Assembly (NCBI GenBank): GCA_051294375.1
Contig: CM119268.1
Span: 17,300,502 to 17,364,501, forward strand
Direction: 5' to 3'
Source of the DNA: Paraspadella gotoi
Lineage: Eukaryota > Chaetognatha
Length of the DNA: 64,000 nucleotides
The notes below the pieces were generated by a model. The model did no database searches. It saw only the letters and a list, made by a program, of their open reading frames with translations, and was not told the origin of the DNA. Below, piece by piece: positions 54,081 through 64,000 of the stretch. Position 1 is the stretch's first letter; the number at the start of each line of letters is the position of its first letter. The position numbers and the translations under genes are program-made.

Positions 54081-54228
54081 CTCGCTCTCTAGTAGACACA
54101 AGCGCAATTGACCTGGAATGACGTGAGTGCGCGAAAACCTCACGGCCCTCTTTGGCGCCAATCTGGGCACGTGAGACGCGCACGATCCCGCGCCAAATGT
54201 GAAGTGTCGGCCTCGTTTTCGCCTCCAT
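54081..54228 (-). CDS. Possible first exon, unknown gene (minus strand)
   Basis: From an ATG at 54228 the frame reads MEAKTRPTLHIWRGIVRVSR.. for 49 codons to a strong donor, GAG|GTGAGT, at 54080. The frame is open upstream too. The product is not recognised. The segment is GC-rich and overlaps E2F- and E-box-like motifs, so it may instead be a promoter with a non-coding exon. Confidence 0.3.
54151..54197. promoter_or_regulatory. E2F-like and E-box cluster
   Basis: TTTGGCGCCAA at 54151-54161 (palindromic E2F-type), CACGTG at 54168-54173, and GCGCCAAA at 54190-54197, all within 47 bp. Confidence 0.4.
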
Positions 54229-54973
54229 TTTATCAAGAGGAGCTGAAGGAATGACAACAACGACGACGACGAAAACTTCAGCAAGAACAACTAGGAATAT
54301 CCTTGGAACGACTTTGAGAATGAATGCAACAAGGAGAACAACCTCGGTAACAACCCATTTAGAGATTGCCAAAAAATTTACGTTCTCCTAGATTTTCTCG
54401 GGTTCTCCACTTCTAGTGGAAATGCCTATTAACACGCGGCTTTCCCGATTCTGAGAAAAAGAAGGACGATGAAAAATGGGAGGCGAGTTGGGTGGATGGG
54501 TGGAAGTCGAGGGTGGGAAAAGGGGGAAACTGGGTGGGGTAGAATCACGGGTGGCGTTGTAAGAAAAAAGGTGGGTAAAAGTAGGGAGAGGAGGGAAGGA
54601 AGAATTCAACGCTTTGTGAAGGAAAGAAAAAAAAGTTAGTTCGTTTACTTGCGAGTGAAAAATTGCACAGAATGAAATGAAGCATCTGGAAAGAAAAAAA
54701 AAGAATTGGGGAAAAAAATGAAAAAAGTTATACATACTAAAAAAGAGACATGATATAAAGTTTTTATAAACACACAAACATTTTAGTTAGTTACTCTATT
54801 TGAAATTAAAGCAACCTAATAAAAAGAATGAAACTAAAACGGCGATAAACGAAAAAAGGAGGAGAAAATTGCCTTACAAAAAAAGTTTAAGCGAAGGGGA
54901 AAAAAATTTTTCGATTTTCATATCCTGACTGGAGATTATCTAACTCTGTTCCTTCTCTTTTTAGCATGAGACA

Positions 54974-55109
<136 letters not shown>

Positions 55110-56146
55110 TGCAAAGCTAAAAACCGGAATGTTTTGAGGAAAACTGTTGTTGTTTTGGTTTTTTCTGGAATCAAGTCCCCGAATCGTCGAACCGAAAAAA
55201 ATTTTGAGTTTTTTGAAAACTCGCATCGAGTTTTGTCCTTTTGGTTTTTAAAAGTGGAACATCTGGATTGGACCAATCATTGGACCAATCATTGGTATAT
55301 TCTTTACGGTAAACCGACGCACTGGATCGCGTGATTAAGAGATTAGGAGACGTGCGAGGATTAACTTTATAATTTTAACTTGTTGAATTTGTTTATTTCG
55401 AATATATCAAACCCTCCATTGAGCTATCGAAAAATACGAAGATTTTTCTCCCCTTGATCCATAGTGAATTCATCTAACTCCAACATAAACTCATAATCCG
55501 GCCTCTGTCCTTTTTTTATAGATCAAAAGTTGAATGACCCTCGCTAATCTCTTTGTACTAAATTTGTTTTTGGCCTCTTTATCTTTCGGCCACCCAAAGT
55601 CGGATCAAACCGAAGATCAAACGATCGAAAAATTCATTCATTCATTCATTCATTCATTCATTCATCTCGAAACCAAATGTTGATCTTATCCAAATTTTAT
55701 CGACACTCTTTCTTGTAATACTTTATTTTCGTTAAATTTTTTTTCGATGTTGACACGATGACTTGCGTAACTCTTCCGTACGTGAATCTTCAAAAAATAA
55801 TTTTCTCTAAACACATTTGCCCCTTCGTTAATTTTTATTTTCGAACGAAAGATATTTTAATCTTTTGTTTTTTAGTTCTTAAAAAAAATTGAATATCGTT
55901 CTTTCACGTGAAATGGCTCCACTCGCGCAAGGATTGCAGAATGAATTGAAAATGGCCTCCGCAAGCATTTCGCCTTTTTATTTGCCCAAGGAGGCAACGT
56001 GATTCGGCTACAACAACAACGACAATGATGAAGACGTCAACCGAGAAAGCGAACTTCCGAAAACATGATCGTGTTGAGGCCCAGGAACAGAATCCATCAT
56101 GAAGATGTTTTCACGGTATTTTTCCCTCGAATGTTTCTCTAATCAT

Positions 56147-56269
<123 letters not shown>

Positions 56270-56778
56270 CGTAAAAAGCAAAAGGAACATACGTAGGTTT
56301 TTTCCGCCGTTGAATGCCTTAATCGCTCATGAAAAATATTCGATCTTCAATTCTTCTTAAAACCATTTTTTTTCTCTATTCTTCATTGTCACGACGTCTG
56401 TTTATCTTTCATTATAACTCACTTCGCCTGATTTCAAATTAGAAAAAAAAAGCTTTCAAGAAAATGAGTTTTTTTTTCCGCAATTTGAAAAAAAAAAAAG
56501 AATAAAAAAGAAATCGGCTCACATCGTAATTAAAGAATTGGTCTGAGATCGTAGACAATTCTCTCGACCGTGATTTTTTTTCTTATTCTTAATTTTTTCT
56601 CTCTTTTCCATTTTGTTTTTTATTCCCCTTTTTATTCCTTTTTTTTATATTTTTTCCCTTTTTCTTTTCCTTTGTCAAAACTTTTTTTTCTTATTTTCCT
56701 TCTTGCCTTATTTCTTCACATTTTCCAATCTTGCCGGATATGGATTTCTGCTGTACAATCGCCTGATTAAAAATTCTA

Positions 56779-56903
<125 letters not shown>

Positions 56904-58263
56904 GCAATCGGCCTCGATGGCTTCTGTCTCGATTCAGCCAAGAATTTAATTTTCAAATTTTTAACTTTCGAGAGAAACTTTTCTCTCTTATTTCGAAGCC
57001 TCTGATCAATTTTGTTCGTCGTTTTCGCAAAAACTCAGTTGGCATGGTCATCTCACAATATTTAATTCTATACGAAATTACGAATTACACTCCATGAAAA
57101 TGCAATAATAAAGACGAAATTAAAAAAAAAGGTTCCCAATCTAAAATTCAGTTGCGACCTTCTGGCTAAAAATCGGATTACATATAATCCCAAGTTTTAG
57201 TAGAATTACTACAATGAACGTTTTTCGTAGCGAGAAACATGACTCATAGAAACATAGAAAGCTAAATCATGGTTTGTGTTTCATTAACCAAGTAAAATCA
57301 CATGGCCGACCGATGTTTTAAAAGTCTATGTATTCCGGCCTTTCTCTCTCTTTCACTTTCCCTCTCTCTCTCTTTCTCTCTCTCCCTTTCTCTGTCTCAT
57401 ATCGATTGCACGATTCCCGGTCATTTGTTTCCATGGCAACCCATCGTAACCTGCATTTCCTTGACAACCGGTCGGGCCTTACGTCAGGACGAAATAACGG
57501 ATAAGGCGAGCCGAGTACAGTTTTCAACGCGTCTCCATCTCTGTCTGTCTGGCGCTCTCTCTCCATGTTTTTTTTTTCTCTTTTTCTGTCGGCACCTTTA
57601 ATGTTTTTGTAAGCGCAGGTTGAAGCTTTTTTTTTTTAATCTATGTCCCCATCTCGATTTCTATTCATTCTATAAATAATTTAATAGAAAAAGAACAAAG
57701 GAGTCGCGCGATTTCTCTCTCTCTCTTTTTCTCTCTTTCTCTCTCCCCATCATTTTCTCTATTTGTTTCTTCCTCTCTCTCTTTTTCCATTTCTCTCTTT
57801 CCCCCTTCTTCTCTTCATTGTTTCTCTTTCTTTCTTTCTCTTTTTCTCTCTCCCACTTTTTTTCTTTTTCTCTTTCTTTCTCTCAATTCTCTTTCGTGTT
57901 ATGAAATCTCGCTGTTTTAATTTGCATAATAAAGAGGTCCCTTCTGGAAGACGTCTTGAAATTTGTGATTATTAGATTTCGCGACGATGTTGAATGTCGA
58001 TTCATTGCCTTTCTTTTTTTTTTCTTCTTTCTTTGAATATTTCGCTATTCATTTCGTTGACAGACGAATTTTTTTGGAATCTTTACACAATTTTTTTTTA
58101 TTTCATGAATTTTTAAACTTTTGAAAGTCTAAAACTGTATATTTCACTCCCCCCTCCCAAATAAACTTTCTATCCTTCATCTAAAATCGTCGTCGCCATC
58201 TTTGATCCCATTTTTAAATATCTCGACTTCTGACAGACGCTGTTCCTTTTTTTTTTCTTCCTT

Positions 58264-58351
<88 letters not shown>
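58264..58351. repeat. (GA)n microsatellite
   Basis: GA tract with GAAGAG and GGAG interruptions. Three CCACTCGACG units follow near 58409-58440. Confidence 0.93.
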
Positions 58352-58356
<5 letters not shown>

Positions 58357-58665
58357 ACTTTAAATAAGAAGCTCGTCGGCTGATCTCGTATTAAGTTTGA
58401 TTGGTTGGCATTGCCACTCGACGCCACTCGACGCCACTCGATCCATTAAAAATGAAAGAAACTTAATCCTCGGAGATTCGGAGGAAAGGAGATTGCATGA
58501 TGACGCGAATGATTTCGGGTTTTGGTGAAATGGGAGGAATCAAGGAGAAGAAAAAAAGAAGAAAAAATTAGGAATGAAAAGAAGGACGAAGTAAAAAGGA
58601 ATTAAAGAGACCTCACATTATTTCATTCACTAACTTTCTCACTTTCCGCTTCCTTTACACAACAG

Positions 58666-59212
58666 GGGACTCTCCAACGACCGACCTACGAGCCGAACAA
58701 CTACGGAACCGACACCCGGAAGCAGCATCCGCGATCCTCGGCGCTGGCGGCCGTCGGCGGCGGCGTCGGCGGCGTCGGCAGCGGCGGCCAGCGTCTGCAG
58801 TTGACCGGCGTCGTTGACGACCTCGGCGACGGCGACTTCGGCGGCGCGGATTTATCCGACGTCAGCGGCGTCGGCGACGCTGGCGGCGCCGCTGCCGACT
58901 CCCGCGTTCACCAAATCCCTGCGGCGGCGGCGCCGTCGTCGAAACCTTCGTCGCCCGCCGACGCTCGGTCAGCGCTCCGGTCCGACGGCGTCGGCTCGAG
59001 GAAGCCTTCCTACCTCAACGGACCCCTGCAGCAGAATCAGCTGCAGCAGCTGCAGCAGCAGCGTCATTCGCAGCTTCAGCTCCGGCACGCGCATTCCGCC
59101 CGCTCCACGCGCAGCGCCGCCTCCTCGCACAAGCGAAGCATCTGGGAGCGCGTCCCGCATTTGAGAACCATAATCGCCTTCTTCTCCTTGGGGGCTGTGA
59201 TCACCGTGGCGG
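58666..59212 (+). CDS. Probable exon of an unidentified membrane protein
   Basis: A good acceptor (CTTCCTTTACACAACAG) opens a 547-nt frame, 182 codons plus one base, to the donor G|GTGAGA at 59213. Order within the exon: TLQRPTYEPNNYGTDTRKQH (residues 2-21), a Gly/Val-rich GGC/GTC repeat, an acidic GVVDDLGDGDFGGADLSD stretch, an Ala/Pro/Ser linker, a Gln-rich run LQQNQLQQLQQQ (from about 121), a Ser/Arg stretch, KRSIWERVPHLR, and from residue 168 the hydrophobic TIIAFFSLGAVITVA. The layout suits a disordered cytosolic N-terminal region leading into a first transmembrane helix. GC content is far above the flanks. I do not recognise the family. No second exon was found in the remaining 4.8 kb. 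Confidence 0.55.
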
Positions 59213-59365
59213 GTGAGAAAAGGGAAATGGGGTTGGTGATTATGTGAGGCTGTGATCACCGTGGCGGGTGAGAAAAGGGAAATGGGGTTGGTGATTATGT
59301 TAGGCTGTAATCACCGTGGCGGTTGAGAAAGGGGAAAAGGGGTGGGTGATTCTGTGGGGCTGTAA
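59193..59365. repeat. 55-bp tandem repeat that duplicates the exon end and its splice donor
   Basis: Units start at 59193, 59248 and 59303, with a fragment at 59358. Each begins GGCTGTGATCACCGTGGCGG followed by GTGAG. The third unit reads GGTTGAG and has lost the donor. Confidence 0.9.
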
Positions 59366-60893
59366 GTTACTTAAGCTCTGAATGATGAGAAAATGATGAG
59401 TAATAAGTTAAGTACTAAAGTTAAATAAATTAAAACAAAGTCAGTAAAAATAGGAGGAAATGGCGATGTATCAGTTTACATAAACTTGAGGAAAGACGAG
59501 GAAAGAATGATAAAATTTTCAGCGGAGAAGAAAAAGAGGAAAAAGAGATAAAGATAAAAAAAACTGTGGTACATAGATAGGATAAAATTAAAATGAAAAG
59601 TAAAGATTCAATTGAACGAAAGAAATTGGCGATTGAAGAAGTTTAAAAGGAATATTTTTAGAATCAAGTATTAAGTAGAAAGACATCAGAGGAAGATTGA
59701 ATAACTATTTGAAAAAATCTTTATTGAAAGGAATTTGAGAAAAGAGAATGAGGGACGAAATTTCTTGGTTACAATGATGAGGAAAGAAGGTAAAAGGAAA
59801 GCGATGGAGAAAAAAATAATAGTAACTAGGATTACGATCTCTCGTTTGGGTCCAACCAAATGGGGTCAATGAGGAAACCTTGGAACCAGTATCGCAAGTG
59901 GAACCTGAGATGCGATTAGGATGAAAGGGGGAATTTTCCAAGGTGGAAAGCGAGAATGCTAAACCATCCAAACTTTAGGGTAGGAAAAGCGGATTTGAGA
60001 AAAGGGAGATGGAGAATTCGTTTAGGGAAGCCGAGACGGGGGCGCATGCTAATTAGCACTAAAATAAAAAAACGCCCATCAGTAGAGCTTTTTTGTTTTA
60101 TAAGGAAAAATGGGGGGGGAAAATTCAAGTGTGAAAGGAGTTTCATTGTCGGATGAGGTGAAACGGTTTGAATAAATAGCTTTGTAATTACTAGAGTGAG
60201 AATGTCGGAGTTTTTACAATGATATGGAATGGAGCCTGAAAAATAGTACATGACAAAGAACTAACTCTAGTAAATGCGAAATAAAGAGTAACCTAGGCTT
60301 GGGCAGTAAAAAGGCTAAGAGAACGGTAATATATATCGTCTCCTACAGCTGAAAGTAAAACAGTTTCAGGTGTTGAAAAAGAAAATTTTTTTTCATCGCT
60401 TTTGCCTTCCGTATAATTAACGCCAAAAAAAAAGACCCCTGAATTTGGGTGGAGAAGTTGAGTCAGTAAAAGAAATAGGAAAAGAAAGAAGTACACTGTG
60501 TGGTCTTAAAGAGTGACAAGCGAACAAAGAGAAAAAAGGAAGAAATAAAATGAGTTAAAGAAACCACATCTGGTGAAAACCCAGATTTTTCGGAAAAGAG
60601 TCGTGATGGGGGAGAGCAGAGGGAGGGCGGGAAAGTAACGAGAAATGTGTTCATTCGGAATTTTGATATCAAAGTGATTCCGCGTTGGAACCGAGGTGAA
60701 GGACGTGAGGACTCACGCAAAATATGTAGTTTCCATAAAGAACAACAATCACAACAACAACATAGATCCGGCTCAAACCCGAACCCGTTAAAAGGAAAAT
60801 ATTATTAAGCATTTTCTCAATATTATCTACAATATTAGACTTCTCTTATCTACAATATTAGAATTCTCAGCCCTATCATCTATTTTCCACTAT
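59366..60893. other. Interval without recognised gene
   Basis: AT-rich and purine-rich on the plus strand. A 22-bp direct repeat (TTATCTACAATATTAGA) lies at about 60827-60870. Confidence 0.55.
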
Positions 60894-61545
60894 ACTTGAC
60901 CAGTAAGGCGTAGTAAAATTCTTAAGTTTAACTTTAATTAAAATTCTAAAGGTAAAGAACGAACAACATTATACTCATGAACATTTATGTAATAAAAAAA
61001 TTTATAATAAATTTTACAATTTACGCAGTAGGCCTAAATGAATAATAGTTAAAATTTCAAAACAGTTTTTTCTAAGATTTTTTTGCAGATTTGGATTCGT
61101 CATAAAAAGTTGATAAAAAGAAATACAACTCTTTTTGAAAAATTCCTTCATTAAGTGGGTCAAAAATTAGAAAAAGCTATATTTTAAACTGAAAATCAAC
61201 TTTTTATATATTAAAATTAATTTAAATTTTAATTTTAATTTTAATTTAAATACAGTTTTTTAAATTTTTAACCTACTTAATGAAAGAATTTTTTAAAATG
61301 ATTTATATTTTCTTTTATCAACTTTTAACGAGGAATTCAAATCTGCAATAAAAATTAAGAAAAGCCTATTTTGAAATTTTTTGATTTTATAAGGATAGTA
61401 CTATATATAAATATAGCCTACTGCGAAAATTAAAAAACATAAAATTAATTTTTTTTACAAATTAATGTTCACTGATGGTATGTTGTTCATAATTGACTTT
61501 TAGAATTTTTGTATGTAACTTTCACTACGCCTTATTGACCAGTCA
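60894..61545. mobile_element. Long-hairpin (foldback) MITE-like element, about 650 bp
   Basis: Nearly the whole element is one imperfect inverted repeat. The outer ends are TTGACCAGTAAGGCGTAGT and, complemented, TTGACTGGTCAATAAGGCGT. Inner matches are CGCAGTAGGC (61025 and 61423), GCAGATTTG and TTCATTAAGTRGGT. The loop is the AT-rich TTAATTTTAATTTTAA near 61225. It is non-coding. Part of it is copied in the right arm of the palindrome. Confidence 0.7.
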
Positions 61546-61770
61546 ATGACCACGACCCTTTTTTTTAACATTGACTCCAACCTGTACCACCAAATTGACC
61601 CTGACCACTTACCCACTCTCCCTCCCCACCTGACCTTACTTAATCCTCCCCCCATCAACTCGCGACTCCAGTCTCTAACAAGGTCGAATCGCCGAACTAA
61701 AAACTCGCGTTCGACCAAGACGAGTTATATCGCCTTACACGTGACCCTGAACGCAAAAGACCCCGGATTA

Positions 61771-61776
61771 TGAGTG

Positions 61777-61851
<75 letters not shown>
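61771..61851. repeat. (GA)n microsatellite
   Basis: 81 bp. Its counterpart in the other arm (63246-63316) is about 10 bp shorter. Confidence 0.94.
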
Positions 61852-61858
<7 letters not shown>

Positions 61859-62057
61859 TCAAACCAGTCCTTGCTCTTAGAGAAACCTTTCAAATGATAG
61901 ACAGAGAGCGAGAAAGTGAAAGCAACCGAGAAAGAAGGAGAGAGAGCGAGATATCGTCTCTTCAACAATCGTCCTTTTGAATTGGAGCAGCGAAGTTGCA
62001 AGAGGTGACGCCTTTCTTTTATTCCGTAGTGACGGGAGTCTCATTTCACTTGCTTCT

Positions 62058-62060
62058 TCT

Positions 62061-62129
<69 letters not shown>

Positions 62130-62130
62130 C
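62058..62130. repeat. (TC)n microsatellite
   Basis: CT tract in the left arm, with the counterpart at 62943-63042. Confidence 0.94.
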
Positions 62131-62422
62131 CTCCCTTTCAACCTCTTTTCCAATTATCGACCACGAATACCAGAAAAGGACTTTTTATCCTCGTTTTACT
62201 TTCCGAAGCGATTGACGATTATTCGAAGAACACACCGAACGAGAAAGCTAATTTATTTATTATTATATTTGTTTATTTATCAATTATTGCACTATTTAAA
62301 ACTGTTATTATTTTATAATTAAGAATAAAAAAATTAACTACTACTATCTTTATAAAAACAAACAAAACATCATAACGAAGATATTCAACTTTACCAAATC
62401 CTCTAAACCCCTTTTTTTTCAA

Positions 62423-62447
62423 NNNNNNNNNNNNNNNNNNNNNNNNN
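62423..62447. other. 25-N assembly gap at palindrome inner edge
   Basis: Unknown bases lie directly between the end of the left arm and the exon-like sequence. Confidence 0.95.
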
Positions 62448-62573
62448 GTTGTCGCCTCGGAACAGTTGGCGGCCGCAAGAAGGGTGACGTTGGTTATCAC
62501 AGAATTGAGAGTCGAAGTGGCGGTGGTGGCGTAGGCGTCGGCGAAGTTAAGCCAATCACGCAGAGGATGCCGC
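62448..62573 (-). CDS. Possible exon, truncated by N gap, unknown protein
   Basis: On the minus strand the acceptor CTCCCCCCTCAG (62574-62585) opens a frame with RHPLRDWLNFADAYATTATS, then TLNSVITNVTLLAAANCSEA, running into the N gap. Composition and the N-glycosylation-like NVT and NCS sites suggest an extracellular or transmembrane protein. Family not recognised. No other exon was found nearby. Confidence 0.4.
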
Positions 62574-62577
62574 CTGA

Positions 62578-62632
62578 GGGGGGAGGGGGGGTGAGGGGTG
62601 GAGTGGGGGGCGGTGAGTGGGAGGGGGGCGTG
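62578..62632 (+). other. G-quadruplex-prone G-run cluster
   Basis: At least six runs of three or more G in about 55 bp (GGGGGGAGGGGGGGTGAGGG and onward). On the minus strand this is the C-rich tract in front of the possible exon acceptor. Confidence 0.55.
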
Positions 62633-62655
62633 GTGCGAGTTACGAGCGATGGTAT

Positions 62656-62940
62656 TTGAAAAAAAAGGGGTTTAAGGATTTGGTAAAGTTGAATATCTTC
62701 GTTATGATGTTTTGTTTGTTTTATATAAGAATAGTAGTAGTTAATTTTTTATTCTTAATTATAAAAATAATAACAGTTTTAAATAGTGCAATAATTGATA
62801 AATAAACAAATATAATAATAAATAAATTAGCTTCTCGTTCGGTGTGTTTTCGAATAATCGTCAATCGCTTCGGAAAGTAAAACGAGGATAAAAAGTCCTT
62901 TTCTGGTATTCGTGGTCGATAATTGGAAAAGAGTTGAAGG

Positions 62941-63018
<78 letters not shown>

Positions 63019-63248
63019 AGAGAGAGAGAGAGAAGAAAGAAGAAGCGAGTGAAATGAGACTCCCGTCACTACGGAATAAAAGAAAGGCGTCACCTCTTGC
63101 AACTTCGCTGCTCCAATCAAAAGGCGATGTGTTGAAGAGACGATATCTCGCTCTCTCTCCTTCTTTCTCGGTTGCTTTCACTTTCTCGCTCTCTGTCTAT
63201 CATTTGAAAGGTTCTCTCTAAGAGCAAGACGGTTTTGACCCCTCTCCC

Positions 63249-63317
<69 letters not shown>

Positions 63318-64000
63318 CACTCATATCCGGGGTCTTTTGCGTTCAGGGTCACGTGTAAGGCGATATAACTCGTCTTGGTCGAACGCGAGTTTTTAGTTCG
63401 GCGATTCGACCTTGTTAGAGACTGGAGTCGCGAGTTGATGGGAAGTTAAAGGTAAGGTCAGGTGGGGAGGGAGAGTGGGTAAGTGGTCAGGGTCAATTTG
63501 GTGTACAGGTGGAGTCAAATGTTAAAAAAAAGGGTCGTGGTCATTGACTGGTCAATAAGGCGTAGTGAAAGTTACATACAAAAATTCTAAAAGTCAATTA
63601 TGAACAACATACCATCAGTGAACATTAATTTGTAAAAAAAATTAATTTTATGTTTTTTAATTTTCGCAGTAGGCTATATTTATATATAGTACTATCCTTA
63701 TAAAATCAAAAAATTTCAAAATAGGCTTTTCTTAATTTTATTGCAGATTTGAATTCCTCGTTAAAAGTTGATAAAAGAAAATATAAATCATTTTAAAAAA
63801 TTCTTTCATTAAGTAGGTAAAATTTAAAAAACGGTATTTAAATTAAAATTAAAATTAAAATTTAAATTAATTTTAATATATAAAAAGTTGATTTTCAGTT
63901 TAAAATATAGCTTTTTCTAATTTTTGACCCACTTAATGAAGGAATTTTCAAAAAGAGAGTTGTATTTCTTTTTATCAACTTTTATGACGAATCCAAATCT
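62656..64000 (-). repeat. Right arm of terminal palindrome (reaches window end)
   Basis: Reverse-complement partner of 61087-62422. The match is still running at the last base, so the full arm is longer than 1.34 kb. It includes (GA)n at 62943-63042 and (TC)n at 63246-63316. Confidence 0.9.

Larger units (their letters stand above)
61087..62422 (+). repeat. Left arm of terminal palindrome
   Basis: The reverse complement matches 62656-64000 almost throughout. The differences seen are mostly one- or two-base indels in homopolymers (for example TTATTTTATAATT against TTATTTTTATAATT), microsatellite lengths, and a short block near 61645. The arm stops exactly at an N gap. Confidence 0.9.

Overview
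The window is animal nuclear DNA, most likely from an invertebrate. Every confident gene has short exons split by spliceosomal introns (GT-AG, with one GC-AG). The protein families are metazoan, and the intervening DNA is saturated with simple repeats: roughly 35 (GA)n/(TC)n tracts, many over 80 bp, plus (TTTC)n, (ATTC)n, (TTTA)n, (ATT)n and an unusual number of CpG-containing (ACG)n tracts. There are no operons and no prokaryotic signals. Such a simple-repeat load is known from some crustaceans and other marine invertebrates, but the species cannot be resolved from this sequence. Five N gaps, four of them inside or beside simple repeats or at an inverted-repeat edge, mark this as a draft scaffold.

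Layout. Positions 1-5800 are repeat-rich with no recognisable gene. Positions 5801-6594 (+) carry the last three exons of an M14 zinc carboxypeptidase; its earlier exons were not found. Positions 9691-12271 (+) hold a complete five-exon cysteine dioxygenase gene (CDO1, 243 aa) with a TATA box and a polyadenylation signal. From 12272 to about 25500 there are only repeats and AT-rich DNA. Positions 25500-26600 (+) look like a CpG-rich promoter with one or two possible first exons. Positions 26600-39350 are again repeats, with MITE-like hairpins near 33 kb and 36.7 kb. Positions 39354-42501 (-) hold a complete seven-exon SLC22-type organic-ion transporter gene (577 aa). Positions 44924-54000 form a very large, diverged inverted repeat with arms of about 2.9 kb. 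Positions 58666-59212 (+) are a probable exon that leads into a transmembrane segment. Positions 60894-64000 contain a long hairpin element nested in a second, much more similar palindrome that reaches the window end. Its spacer carries a possible minus-strand exon cut by an N gap.

Mobile DNA: at least five tRNA-derived SINE copies, two of them in adjacent introns of the SLC22 gene and one in CDO1 intron 1, plus three hairpin (MITE-like) elements. No intact transposase or reverse transcriptase was seen.

The three recognised genes (a peptidase, taurine-pathway cysteine oxidation and organic-ion transport) are unrelated neighbours and show no sign of a joint system. The most unusual content is structural: two large palindromes, splice sites and a stop codon caught up in tandem repeats, and a SINE core module shared by different tRNA-like heads. 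I did not find a convincing new defence or metabolic system.
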